Shown: piece after piece, positions 1 through 8,888 of the stretch
Position numbering within the stretch: the stretch's first letter is position 1
Layout of the letters: each line of letters begins with the position of its first letter
From: Polynucleobacter sp. MWH-Spelu-300-X4
GTDB taxonomy: Bacteria; Pseudomonadota; Gammaproteobacteria; Burkholderiales; Burkholderiaceae
DNA length: 64,000 nucleotides
Direction: 5' to 3'
NCBI RefSeq assembly: GCF_018687515.1
Contig: NZ_CP061294.1
Location: 310,001-374,000 of the forward strand
Made by a program: the position numbers and the translations under genes
The notes under the pieces: generated by a model
Database searches by the model: none
What the model saw: only the letters and a program-made list of their open reading frames with translations
Told to the model about the DNA's origin: nothing

Positions 1-59
1 TGTCAGGCATGAATTTAGACTCAGTAATATATAACAAAAAAATAATTAAAATAAATTAA
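1..59 (+). CDS. C-terminal tail of an upstream gene (partial, cut by window start)
   Basis: A frame beginning at base 3 is open up to a TAA at 57-59. The last A of that stop is the first base of the next gene's ATG (TAATG). The same one-base overlap recurs at other junctions here (3604, 21809, 22363, 27760), which supports a real upstream gene ending here. Only about 18 residues are visible, rich in Asn, Ile and Lys like the AT-rich genes that follow. No family can be assigned. Confidence 0.45.
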   Translation, partial: SGMNLDSVIYNKKIIKIN

Positions 60-1117
60 TGCCAGAAAAAAAATATATATATCCACTTATCATTGTAAGT
101 GGGTCATTAGTAGCCTACATAGTAAATTTTTACTTATTATCAATATACCCAGTTAATTTTTCAGAGTATATGATTGCATTTGGAATCGCATCAATTTGTG
201 CGGATCTTGGATATAGAACACGAGCGATCGTTCAGGAGAGAAGTATCCATCTTCGCGAGTTATTTTACAATAGAGTAGCTTACCTTGCATTATCAAGCAT
301 ATTAATTTTAACAATAAAAACAATAATAGATATAAAAATATCAATAATTTTAATTGTGGTGCCTGAAATAATAATTGCGAATGTAATAGGGTATGCAATA
401 TCTATTTATTTATCAACTACTAACCGGTATTCGGAGTCAATTAAAACAGATTTTATATCTAAAATAATTTCAGCATTATTAAGGTTGATAATAATAATAA
501 ATGGAATTTTTTTGGCTGAAGTTTTTTCTGAGAATGTGTTATATATATTAATTGCAATAATTTTAACTGTAATAGTTGATGGATTTTATAATAAAAAAAT
601 AAAGCTTGAATGGATATTAATTAATTTTGATGGTTATTCAGTTTCATCAGCAATTTTTATGTTTATAATATGGGTTAACTATCATCATTTATTGAGTATA
701 TTGAGTCCAAAAGAGATTAGAGCAATTGGATATATTTTAACAATTCACTCAATATTCTATACATATTTTCCAATAATTCGAAGAAATTTTACTTCAGAAA
801 AAATTAATATTTATTTTAAATTATTTGTTATTTTAACAATTATATCGGGAAGTATAATTTTAACATTTGATAAAGATATGGAAATCGGGTTTATTTTTAG
901 TATCCTATTGATTTTTATCATAAGATTTTATTCTGTTAATAAAGAATATGATTTTTTAAAACTCGATAAATACAATGTTATTGTATTACATAGACTGGCA
1001 TTGTTGCCAACAGTTTTTTTAATATATAAAGGGAAAGTTTTCTTTAGTGTTTTACTATGGCTAATCGTTGAGTTTATATTTATTAAAATAAAAAAAAATG
1101 ATTTCCATATCAAATAA
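59..1117 (+). CDS. Polytopic membrane protein, Wzx-like polysaccharide flippase candidate
   Basis: This 352-residue protein is almost entirely hydrophobic, with about ten candidate membrane segments separated by short Lys/Asn-rich loops. In a polysaccharide locus, next to a polymerase-like gene and glycosyltransferases, the natural reading is a Wzx-type flippase that moves lipid-linked repeat units across the inner membrane. It is shorter than usual Wzx proteins (400 or more residues) and I see no diagnostic motif, so the call rests on topology and context. Its end overlaps the next gene by 20 bases. Base composition is extremely AT-rich, unlike the housekeeping genes to the right. Another kind of integral membrane protein remains possible. 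Confidence 0.55.
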   Translation: MPEKKYIYPLIIVSGSLVAYIVNFYLLSIYPVNFSEYMIAFGIASICADLGYRTRAIVQERSIHLRELFYNRVAYLALSSILILTIKTIIDIKISIILIVVPEIIIANVIGYAISIYLSTTNRYSESIKTDFISKIISALLRLIIIINGIFLAEVFSENVLYILIAIILTVIVDGFYNKKIKLEWILINFDGYSVSSAIFMFIIWVNYHHLLSILSPKEIRAIGYILTIHSIFYTYFPIIRRNFTSEKINIYFKLFVILTIISGSIILTFDKDMEIGFIFSILLIFIIRFYSVNKEYDFLKLDKYNVIVLHRLALLPTVFLIYKGKVFFSVLLWLIVEFIFIKIKKNDFHIK

Positions 1118-2090
1118 AAATATAAAATCTATATTTCACACATTTGGAATAATTATTTGTGCCTTCAGCATTTTATCGCATACAATAGAATTGCAGCTAG
1201 CATGCATATCAATACTAATATTTAAAAAAGATATTAGGGTAAGGGTAATAAAATATAAGATATTGATTGCAGCCATATTATTTTTTATAACAATTATATT
1301 TAGCATGAATCAAAGTAAATATGTTGGATTTATATATATATATGTATCAAATTATTGGCTGACATTGATTGCTACTGAGGAAAAGATGAAAATCAATATA
1401 AATTCAATAATTATATTGTTGATATTAACATCTGTTACAAATTTTTTAAATTTCACACCAGTCGATTTTTATAGTCCAGTATTTAAAGATTCAGGATTTT
1501 TATCAGATACATATTATTCAAGGACTATTGGCTTTTGGGGAAATCCCAATTTGACAGCATTTATTATTGGTATTTTTTCATTCACTTGTATTGCAAACAG
1601 TAAAAATAGAGTTGTACTTTTCGTTAGTTATATTTCTCAAATACTGTCGGCATTTACAAATATAAGTAGAACTATGATGGTAAGTTCTATGATCGTAGTG
1701 CTGCGAAATAAATTTAAGTTGGGAATCTTTTTGGGCTTAACAGTTTTTATGTATTTGATCTATCATGGTTTTTTGATTGATAATAATGTTTTTATTACAA
1801 GATTATTTTCTGATTTTGATTCATTAAGTGAACGAATTGAAGTTTATGATAATGTTATAAATAATGTAAATGTTGAATTCTTTGATTCTGATATATCCGC
1901 CTTAAGTTATTCTTTCGGTTATGGCGGTTTATTATTTCCAATTACGGCTTTGCTTTATTCTTTTTATAAGAAAAATTTATTAATTTTATTTATATCAATT
2001 TCTGGTTTAACTGGCTATGGTTTTTGTTCTGGTTATCTAACACCATTATTAACTATGATAATTTTATCAAAAGTTGATTGGAATTATTAG
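1098..2090 (+). CDS. Polytopic membrane protein, Wzy-like O-antigen polymerase candidate
   Basis: This 330-residue protein has about ten hydrophobic segments. A central loop of about 40 residues (near 120-160) carries an Arg-Thr-Ile-Gly-Phe stretch followed by Gly-Asn-Pro-Asn-Leu. A short polar loop after a long hydrophobic run, plus Gly-Asn-Pro-Asn, is typical of O-antigen polymerase/ligase-like proteins. The expected role is joining repeat units on the periplasmic face. It starts inside the end of the preceding membrane gene and is followed with no gap by the next gene (TAG then ATG), so it is probably translationally coupled. Wzy proteins diverge too much for more than a family-level guess. 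Confidence 0.6.
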   Translation: MISISNKNIKSIFHTFGIIICAFSILSHTIELQLACISILIFKKDIRVRVIKYKILIAAILFFITIIFSMNQSKYVGFIYIYVSNYWLTLIATEEKMKININSIIILLILTSVTNFLNFTPVDFYSPVFKDSGFLSDTYYSRTIGFWGNPNLTAFIIGIFSFTCIANSKNRVVLFVSYISQILSAFTNISRTMMVSSMIVVLRNKFKLGIFLGLTVFMYLIYHGFLIDNNVFITRLFSDFDSLSERIEVYDNVINNVNVEFFDSDISALSYSFGYGGLLFPITALLYSFYKKNLLILFISISGLTGYGFCSGYLTPLLTMIILSKVDWNY

Positions 2091-3068
2091 ATGAAAATAA
2101 ATTATGATAATTGTAAATTACTTGTAAATGACAAGGTAATATACCGCTCATGTGGCATTTTTTTAAGTTATATAGGCATTTTTTTTCCAATAATATTCCG
2201 ATTATTACATGGAAGTATTAAATTGGTTAAAAAATCAAATAATGATTTATTTATACTTTCTAACCGCGAAATAAAATGGCTATATAAAAACAATAATTCA
2301 AACAACTGGATAATAAAGACAATAATAACATTCAATCAATGTAAATGTTTAGATTTTTCAGTGGTAAGATATAATGAAAATAAATTTATAATATATTTTG
2401 GCGAGTATAAGAGAAATGATCTTATGGGCCCTGTTAAGTTGTTTGCGTATTATTCAGATAAAAATACTACAATTGAAATTTCTAATTTTGATAAAAACTT
2501 CATTAATCATATCCATTCAATTATCCCGGATTTACAGAGAAAACAATTATTTATATTAACAGGAGATTTTGGGGAAAGGGTTGGTATATATATAATAAAA
2601 ATGGAGGATTACTTTAATTATAGCAAACCCATCCCTTATAAAGTGGGAAGTCAAATTTATAGAGCTGCTTGGGGCTATTTGTATAATGACGAGTTAATAT
2701 ATGCAACGGATTCACAGATAGATGAAAATTATTTAATTGCTTTAGATATTAAAAATAAATCTATATCTAAATTAGCTATTTTAGAATCAAGTTCAATTTA
2801 TTCTTTCAAAAGTAATTATAATATTTATTTCTCAACTGTTGTAGAGCCGAAAAAATTTAAAAATAGAAGTGTTTTCAATTACTTTAGTAAAAATTACGCA
2901 TTTAATATGAATTATTATTATCTGTATAATTTTGATTTATCAAAAAAATCTCTGATTAAGATCCAATCGAAGAAAAAATCATTTATTCCTGCAGGTATTT
3001 CTGGATTTGGTACTTATAAATTTTGTGGCCAATGTGATAATTTTTTTTATATAAGAGAGCAAGGTTAA
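2091..3068 (+). CDS. Conserved-looking propeller-like protein of polysaccharide loci, function unknown
   Basis: I do not recognise a function. The 325-residue protein shows spaced motifs: HIHSI near 140, TGDFGE near 157, GSQIYRA near 186, ATDSQIDEN near 205 and STVVE near 248. Between them lie alternating hydrophobic strands, which suggests a beta-propeller. From memory, similar motif strings occur in uncharacterised proteins of exopolysaccharide clusters. There is no clear signal peptide, although residues 20-40 are hydrophobic and could anchor the protein. It begins directly after the polymerase-like stop codon, so it shares its transcript. A role in sugar recognition or as an enzyme is equally possible. 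Confidence 0.6.
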   Translation: MKINYDNCKLLVNDKVIYRSCGIFLSYIGIFFPIIFRLLHGSIKLVKKSNNDLFILSNREIKWLYKNNNSNNWIIKTIITFNQCKCLDFSVVRYNENKFIIYFGEYKRNDLMGPVKLFAYYSDKNTTIEISNFDKNFINHIHSIIPDLQRKQLFILTGDFGERVGIYIIKMEDYFNYSKPIPYKVGSQIYRAAWGYLYNDELIYATDSQIDENYLIALDIKNKSISKLAILESSSIYSFKSNYNIYFSTVVEPKKFKNRSVFNYFSKNYAFNMNYYYLYNFDLSKKSLIKIQSKKKSFIPAGISGFGTYKFCGQCDNFFYIREQG

Positions 3069-3100
3069 ATTAATTAACTGATAATTTTAAATTTACATGT

Positions 3101-3604
3101 ATGATTATTAAAATTTTAAAAATCAGAAAATTTTTACTATCATTTTATAGATGGTATTTTAGTTTTGATTTTCTAAAGTCACCTAGTAAAATTCCAAAAA
3201 ATATATATATTGGTAAAAATGTTAGAATATTTCCCAGAGGAAATATAATTTTTGGTGAAAATATTTTTATTGGAGATGAGACTAGAATTACTACTAATTC
3301 TACTGGCTTTTCGAATATATATATTGGTGATTTTGCATTATTAGCTGATCGAGTAAATATTATTGGGGGGGCACATGAATATAGGTTACGCACGATGCCT
3401 ATTTCTCTGCAGGGAGAAGGAATGCAATCTCCAATATATATAGAGCGAGATTGTTGGGTGTGTGCTATTACAACAATATTATCTGGTTCACGATTGCCAG
3501 AAGGTAGTATTTTAGGTTCAAATTCTTTATTAAATAAAAAAATGGATGAAAAATATTCTTTATATGCTGGAATTCCAGCAAAGTTTATAAAAGTGTGTAG
3601 ATAA
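3101..3604 (+). CDS. Left-handed beta-helix (hexapeptide) acyltransferase
   Basis: This 167-residue protein carries hexapeptide-repeat strings typical of the LbH fold, for example IYIGKNVRIFPRGNIIFGEN and IFIGDETRITTNS. They are followed by a loop with GGAHEYR and a C-terminal cap ending SLYAGIPAKFIK, the usual end of WbbJ/CapG/maltose-O-acetyltransferase-like enzymes. The His in the GGAHEYR loop is the likely catalytic base. The expected role is O- or N-acylation of a sugar, using acetyl-CoA or a similar donor. The stop codon overlaps the next ATG by one base, so it lies within the operon. The acceptor sugar cannot be told. Confidence 0.8.
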   Translation: MIIKILKIRKFLLSFYRWYFSFDFLKSPSKIPKNIYIGKNVRIFPRGNIIFGENIFIGDETRITTNSTGFSNIYIGDFALLADRVNIIGGAHEYRLRTMPISLQGEGMQSPIYIERDCWVCAITTILSGSRLPEGSILGSNSLLNKKMDEKYSLYAGIPAKFIKVCR

Positions 3605-4719
3605 TGAATCAAATAGTTTTAATTGGTGACGCACGTTCGTATCATGTTGTAGATTGGTACAAGACAATCAAATATATAAGTAATAATAAAAATATTTCAG
3701 TTAAATTATTTAGTGATTTATTTGAGAGTGAAAATCATAATAGATTAATTAAAAAATTTTCGGATGACCCAATTTTTACTATTGATTGTTTAATGCTAAA
3801 TAAGCAATCAAAAATTAGTGATCGATATAGAAATTTGATTAAATTTGCAGCGGTGCCATTTCAATCATGGCAGATTAGAAAATTTTGGATTAAAAGAAAT
3901 AAAAATGGCATAGTCTTCCATGCTCATTCTTTTTATTATATATTAATATGCGCAATTGCTAGGGTACCATTTGTTGCTACTCCTATGGGTAGTGATTATT
4001 TAGTAAGGCCAAGGCAGTCAATAATCTATAAATACCTATCAAAATTTTCAGTAAAAGGTGCAAAAGCTGTAACAGTTGATTCAAATTTGCTAAAAATAAT
4101 TTTAGAAACTGATTTTTCAGTGAAAAATATTTTTATTATTCAAAATGGGATTGATGTGCAATCAATTTTGAATTTATGTAGTTCTAATAAATTTAATAAA
4201 TCTGATAGATTGTTAAGTATAAGAGCATTAACTGAATTATATCAAATAAATAAATTTTTAATAGCTCGTAATAATTCAAATAAAAAATATAATATTGATT
4301 TTGTGTACCCATTCCTTCATGAAGATTATTTAAATAAAATACATTCAAATTTAATTAATGGAGATATTATTGTTGGGCGAGTTGATAAAATAACTTTATA
4401 TAACTATATGTCTAATTCTTTAGCTGTAATTTCAGTTCCATCTTCAGATTCTTCTCCGAGATCTGTTTACGAAGCTATATTTTGTGGTGCAAAGGTTATA
4501 ACAACTCAGTTAGAGTGGATAGATTTACTTACTGAAAATATGAAAAAAAGTGTTTACATAATTGGTGAAATTAATCATTCGAATTTGAATAAAATTTTGC
4601 ATGATATAAGTAAGTCTGATAATAAATTCATTCCAAATGAACATGATATTGCGAGTTTTGACCAATTCAAACAAATGGAATTTTTAATTAATAACATTTA
4701 CCCTAAAGTTTTTAAATGA
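3604..4719 (+). CDS. GT4-type (GT-B fold) glycosyltransferase
   Basis: This 371-residue protein has an N-terminal half with FHAHSFYY and a VATPMGSD strand-loop. The C-terminal half contains SDSSPRSVYEAIFCGAKVI, which matches the nucleotide-sugar binding E-x7-E-like region of family GT4, although the second Glu is not in the usual position. It should add one sugar of the repeat unit on the cytoplasmic face. It overlaps the upstream acyltransferase stop by one base and the downstream gene by four bases. Donor and linkage are unknown. The gene is very AT-rich with many Lys/Asn/Ile codons. Confidence 0.8.
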   Translation: MNQIVLIGDARSYHVVDWYKTIKYISNNKNISVKLFSDLFESENHNRLIKKFSDDPIFTIDCLMLNKQSKISDRYRNLIKFAAVPFQSWQIRKFWIKRNKNGIVFHAHSFYYILICAIARVPFVATPMGSDYLVRPRQSIIYKYLSKFSVKGAKAVTVDSNLLKIILETDFSVKNIFIIQNGIDVQSILNLCSSNKFNKSDRLLSIRALTELYQINKFLIARNNSNKKYNIDFVYPFLHEDYLNKIHSNLINGDIIVGRVDKITLYNYMSNSLAVISVPSSDSSPRSVYEAIFCGAKVITTQLEWIDLLTENMKKSVYIIGEINHSNLNKILHDISKSDNKFIPNEHDIASFDQFKQMEFLINNIYPKVFK

Positions 4720-5660
4720 TTAAGAACATACTATCTTTTTCACCAATTTTAGAATTTTTTTTAAGGTTAATACTTCGTAAATTTAATATATTTAATAGAT
4801 ATTTTTTTAAAATAAAAAAATATCTTTCATCTGATAAATCTAAAAAATATAATTCAACAAAAATTGATGAGCTTATGGATTTAATCTCAATTAATTTATC
4901 AGATAGTAATTCAGTCTTAATTCATAGTAGCTCAACCGAACTCCAAAAAATTGGTATTTCTCCTAATGTTTTTGTCGATAAACTCATAAATTTAGTTGGC
5001 CCCAAAGGAACTGTATTTGCGCCAGCTATTCCTATTATAAAAAATAAAGAATTTAAATTTACAAAAAAAAATAATATTGATGAAAATATTTATGAATACA
5101 ATATTAATAAAACTCCAACTGGGACTGGTTTAATATCAAAAATTTTACTCAAAATTCCTAATTCAGTTAGAAGTAATATCCCTATCAACGCAATGGTCGG
5201 TGTTGGACACTATGCAGATAAAGTTATTCAAAAGAATATTAAGGATATTATTTACCCATGTGGGATTAATTCTGGTTGGTATTTTTGTTATAGTATCGAT
5301 GCTACAATCATTTTTCTAGGAGTTGATCCAACACATAGCATGACAATGATTCATGTCGTTGAAGATTCATTTCCTGATGAGTGGCCTGTTAATAATTGGT
5401 ATGGGATTAAAAACTTTAGAGTAAAAGATAGTGACTCAACATATTTAATTCGTATATATGAGAGATTGCCATATTGGTCAATTAGATACTCAGAAAGAAA
5501 TTTAAAAAGAGTATTGTTACGCAATGGAATACTAAAACATAAAAATATTAATGGATTAAACTTATATTTTTGTAAATCTAAAGATCTTATTAATTTTTTG
5601 AAAAATAATAATAAAAATGGTTATCCATACTATATTTTTCCATGGGAGAAAAAGTTTTGA
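4716..5660 (+). CDS. AAC(3)/YokD-fold N-acetyltransferase, probably sugar-modifying
   Basis: This 314-residue protein contains the family markers: LIHSSSTELQKIGIS near residue 66, LVGPKGTVFAPAIP near 90, TPTGTGLISKI near 130, a central VGVGHYAD, then FLGVDPTHSMTMIHVVED with its conserved His. This fold was first known from aminoglycoside 3-N-acetyltransferases. Members inside polysaccharide loci are generally thought to N-acylate amino sugars. The neighbouring aminotransferase and oxidoreductase fit that role. A hydrophobic, basic N-terminal stretch of about 50 residues precedes the domain. It overlaps the glycosyltransferase by four bases and its TGA overlaps the next gene. I see no reason to call it a resistance gene. 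Confidence 0.75.
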   Translation: MIKNILSFSPILEFFLRLILRKFNIFNRYFFKIKKYLSSDKSKKYNSTKIDELMDLISINLSDSNSVLIHSSSTELQKIGISPNVFVDKLINLVGPKGTVFAPAIPIIKNKEFKFTKKNNIDENIYEYNINKTPTGTGLISKILLKIPNSVRSNIPINAMVGVGHYADKVIQKNIKDIIYPCGINSGWYFCYSIDATIIFLGVDPTHSMTMIHVVEDSFPDEWPVNNWYGIKNFRVKDSDSTYLIRIYERLPYWSIRYSERNLKRVLLRNGILKHKNINGLNLYFCKSKDLINFLKNNNKNGYPYYIFPWEKKF

Positions 5661-6577
5661 ATCACTACCTTGTAACTGGTGGCGCTGGCTTTATAGGATC
5701 CCATCTTGTTGACTTATTACTTGAATCGGGTGGGCGAGTGACTGTGGTTGATGATTTATCCACTGGTAAATTATCTAATTTAGATATAAAAAATAAAAGA
5801 ATAGAGTTTAAAAAAATAAAAATACAGGATTTTAAGGAAATTAGATATAGCAATTTTGATGCAATATTTCACCTTGCTGCACAGGCTAGCGTTCCTCAGT
5901 CTGTTGATGATTTTGAAAATAGCTCTAGAAATAATTTAGAATCATCTTTGGCAGTTTTAGAATATTGTAGGTTAAAAAAAACACCATTAATATACGCTTC
6001 AAGTTCTGCAATATATGGTAATTTACCGATCTCTAAAGAGTCTGAAGCTATTGATTTATTAAGTCCTTACGCTGTCGATAAATATGTGATGGAATTATAC
6101 TGCCAAGTATCTTATTATTTATATAATGTACCAAGTTTTGGCTTTAGATTTTTTAATGTGTATGGACCTAGGCAAGATCCAAGCAGTCCTTATTCAGGTG
6201 TTATTTCAATTTTTATTGAGAGATTAAAAAATGACTTGGATATTTTTATAAATGGAGGATATCAAACTCGTGATTTTGTTTATGTGAAAGATGTTGCACA
6301 TATATTATTATCATCATTGTCCATTATAAATAAAAACCCAAAAAATTACATTTCAAATTTAGGTACTGGTTTTTCAATTAGCATTGATAATTTATTTAAT
6401 AAAATAAATTTGATAATGAATAAAAATATAATACCAGTATATAAACCCCTGGCGCCAAGTGATCCAGAATTTTCTTCATGTGATAGAGAAGCTTTTATTA
6501 AATTATTTGGGGAGTATAATTTTTATTCAATTGATAAAGGCTTATCTGAGACGATAATGTCCTGCGATATTAAATAA
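5657..6577 (+). CDS. NAD-dependent nucleotide-sugar epimerase (SDR, GalE/WbpP-like)
   Basis: The protein opens with the Rossmann glycine motif [15 protein letters not shown], followed by VVDDLSTGK, FHLAAQASVPQSV, a Ser-Ser-Ser active-site strand (YASSSAIYG) and a catalytic-region Tyr...Lys (SPYAVDKY), then FFNVYGPRQDPSSPYSG. That set is typical of extended SDR C4 epimerases acting on UDP-GlcNAc, UDP-GalNAc or their uronic acids. I chose the TTG at 5657 because GGGAG lies eight bases upstream and its codon overlaps the previous stop. An ATG at 5642 would add five residues but has no ribosome site. The exact substrate is undetermined. Confidence 0.85.
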   Translation: MNHYLVTGGAGFIGSHLVDLLLESGGRVTVVDDLSTGKLSNLDIKNKRIEFKKIKIQDFKEIRYSNFDAIFHLAAQASVPQSVDDFENSSRNNLESSLAVLEYCRLKKTPLIYASSSAIYGNLPISKESEAIDLLSPYAVDKYVMELYCQVSYYLYNVPSFGFRFFNVYGPRQDPSSPYSGVISIFIERLKNDLDIFINGGYQTRDFVYVKDVAHILLSSLSIINKNPKNYISNLGTGFSISIDNLFNKINLIMNKNIIPVYKPLAPSDPEFSSCDREAFIKLFGEYNFYSIDKGLSETIMSCDIK

Positions 6578-6587
6578 TTATTTTTAT

Positions 6588-7853
6588 ATGATTTCATCTA
6601 ATATTTATGATTTTGTGATCGTTGGTGGAGGGGCCGCTGGAATTAGTATCGCTGAATGTTTATCAAGAAATCCTGAAAATTCTATTTTGTTGATTGAAAA
6701 AAATAATAAGTTGGCAGGTGAAACATCTGGAGGGTTTCATGAATGGTTGCATACAGGAGCACTATTTACTTTAGTTCCAGATGCTTCATATACAACATCT
6801 TACCTACTAGGAGCAATTGATGATCTATTTATTTTTTATTCTGACTTTATAAGAAATAATTTTATTGCAACGGAGACAGGGCTAGCAGTAATTGGCGATG
6901 GTTGGTTTAATAATCATAATATTAATTTTTATTACCGAAATAGAAAATTTAATTTTTTGTGGAATATTCTTGTTAATCAATCTATTGGGAAAATAAATAA
7001 AATTTCCTCGCATGATTGGTTGCGGAAACGTGGAGGATCTATAAACTTTAAAAGTTGGTTACTTGATTATCATCAAATAAAACCTGATATTGTTATTCGT
7101 GATGGGGTCTCATTTTTTCATCAGATAAGTACTGATATAACAATGAATTCAAGAATTTTACTCGGAGATTTATTAAATAATTTTGTTTTAAATAACGGAA
7201 AAATTTCTTTGGATACTGAATTATTTAACTATAAAAAAATTACTAATGATGTCTATGAGATTGTAACTAGCGGTGGAATTATATATTCTAGGAATATTGT
7301 ACTATGTGCGGCAGATAAAAACTCTAAATTTACTAATGAGTCTATTAAAACTAGTTATGCTCCAATGTTTGTTGTGGAAAATTTATCTCCAAAAAAAGAG
7401 AGTTTCGTTGAATTAGATTACAAAACTAAAAATTGTATAAATTTAATTAATAAGTTAAATGGTTATGGTCTAGCAGGTGGGATAACTGTTCAAAATGAAT
7501 CTGATATTCATGATTATCTTAATTATTGTATTAAAGAGCATATGTCTAGAAACCCTGAAATAAATGTGGTCGATTCTTATATCGGATTAAAAAAAGAGCT
7601 TACTTCAAATGGGCAAAATAGAAATTATTTGTATCATATAAACAAAGTACACGACGGCGTTTATTCAATTATTTTGGGTAAGTTTTCTTTACTTTTTAGT
7701 TTGGCCCCTGAGTTTTATCGTAGAATTTACAATAAAAACCCCCCTATTTCAGTGTCTTCAAAAACTAGCTTTGCTAATTTTGATGTTTTAGATTTTTGCC
7801 AATGGCAAAAAATTGTTTCTTCATTAAACTTTAAGGATAAAAAATGGGGATGA
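6588..7853 (+). CDS. FAD-dependent oxidoreductase (DAO/glycine-oxidase superfamily)
   Basis: This 421-residue protein begins with an FAD-binding Rossmann motif, FVIVGGGAAGISIAECLSR at about residues 9-27, followed by the acidic strand end LLIEK. A Gly-Glu-Thr-Ser-Gly-Gly-Phe-His stretch then resembles the conserved flavin-pocket loop of DAO-family oxidases. No signal peptide is seen, so it should be cytoplasmic. Members of this superfamily oxidise amines or alcohols with FAD. It is an unusual guest in a polysaccharide operon. Because it overlaps a DegT aminotransferase gene and follows an acyltransferase and an epimerase, a sugar alcohol or amino-sugar substrate is my inference. The real substrate is unknown. 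Confidence 0.75.
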   Translation: MISSNIYDFVIVGGGAAGISIAECLSRNPENSILLIEKNNKLAGETSGGFHEWLHTGALFTLVPDASYTTSYLLGAIDDLFIFYSDFIRNNFIATETGLAVIGDGWFNNHNINFYYRNRKFNFLWNILVNQSIGKINKISSHDWLRKRGGSINFKSWLLDYHQIKPDIVIRDGVSFFHQISTDITMNSRILLGDLLNNFVLNNGKISLDTELFNYKKITNDVYEIVTSGGIIYSRNIVLCAADKNSKFTNESIKTSYAPMFVVENLSPKKESFVELDYKTKNCINLINKLNGYGLAGGITVQNESDIHDYLNYCIKEHMSRNPEINVVDSYIGLKKELTSNGQNRNYLYHINKVHDGVYSIILGKFSLLFSLAPEFYRRIYNKNPPISVSSKTSFANFDVLDFCQWQKIVSSLNFKDKKWG

Positions 7854-8881
7854 TTAAGATTCCTGCCAAAGCTCAAAATTTCTTTTATGAAAATATTCAA
7901 GATATATTTGATAGTGGTAATTTGGCTGAGAGCAAATGGAATAAGCTTCTAGCTGAACAAACGTGCAAATATACTTCAGCTGCGCATTGCATTTCTTTTA
8001 ATTCCAACGGAAGCGCTATCTTGGCAACACTTATGGGGTTAAAGCAACTGAAATCCCTTAAGTATGTATTTGTGCAGAGCAATACTATGTATGGCGTCAA
8101 GGTCATGGCTCACACCTCTGGTCTTGAGGTGTTAGATTCTATTCCGTGTTCATTGGCTACATTGATGCCTTCGGCAGAGCAGGTCGAGTGTTATTTGAGA
8201 TCATTAAAATATCCTCGTGAAACTGTGTTTTTGCTTACTCATATTGGAGGGATTGCAAATCCTGACATAGTACGTATTGCTGAGCTTTGTAATTTTTTTG
8301 GCGTTATTCTAGTTGAAGATTGTGCTCATTCATACGGTGCAACATTAAATGGTCAACATACGGGAACATTTGGTGATGCTGGCATTTATTCTTTATACGC
8401 TACTAAATCTATTCCTGGTGGTGAAGGAGGGTTGTGGGTATCAAATAATAGTGAATTATATGATTTTCTTAGTAGGTTCAATATTTATGATAGATTTGAT
8501 CAACGCCAATTAATTGGATGTAATTTTAGAGTTTCTGAAGTGCAGGCACTATTATCTTATTCTGTTTGCAAGTATTCGGAAGATATTATTGAAAATAAAT
8601 CTTTAATTGCTCAAAGATACATTGAAATCTGTAAAAATAAGGGAATAAATTTTATTGCCCAAAATATTAATGGACAGCGAGGTAATTATTATAAATTTAT
8701 AGTTCTTTCTAACCAAGATTTTTCTTACGATAAATTGAAATCTCGAACATCACCTGTTTACGACTATTCATTAGGCCCTGATCCTGAATTGATTGCAAAT
8801 AGACATTTATGTCTACCAATATGGTACGGATTGGAAGATTCGTTAATTAGTAATGTAGTAAATGAATTGAATAGTATTTGA
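7844..8881 (+). CDS. DegT/DnrJ/EryC1/StrS-family PLP aminotransferase
   Basis: The 345-residue protein shows the family layout: a substrate-entry motif FNSNGSAILAT near 52, LVEDCAHSYGA near 156 with the PLP-contacting Asp, and YATKSIPGGEGG near 185, where the Lys (about 188) should form the PLP aldimine. Such enzymes transaminate keto-sugar nucleotides. It is slightly short at the C-terminus for the family. AAGGA six bases before the ATG at 7844 supports this start; an alternative ATG at 7850 would give a classic ATGA overlap with the FAD gene. Composition is intermediate between the very AT-rich genes to the left and the GC-richer genes to the right. Confidence 0.85.
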   Translation: MGMIKIPAKAQNFFYENIQDIFDSGNLAESKWNKLLAEQTCKYTSAAHCISFNSNGSAILATLMGLKQLKSLKYVFVQSNTMYGVKVMAHTSGLEVLDSIPCSLATLMPSAEQVECYLRSLKYPRETVFLLTHIGGIANPDIVRIAELCNFFGVILVEDCAHSYGATLNGQHTGTFGDAGIYSLYATKSIPGGEGGLWVSNNSELYDFLSRFNIYDRFDQRQLIGCNFRVSEVQALLSYSVCKYSEDIIENKSLIAQRYIEICKNKGINFIAQNINGQRGNYYKFIVLSNQDFSYDKLKSRTSPVYDYSLGPDPELIANRHLCLPIWYGLEDSLISNVVNELNSI

Positions 8882-8888
8882 GTGGGAA

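Noticed and set aside
4716..5660. AAC(3)-type protein as an aminoglycoside-resistance gene
   Set aside because: It lies inside a polysaccharide operon with an N-terminal extension; this fold is widespread in sugar acylation and nothing points to drug modification.
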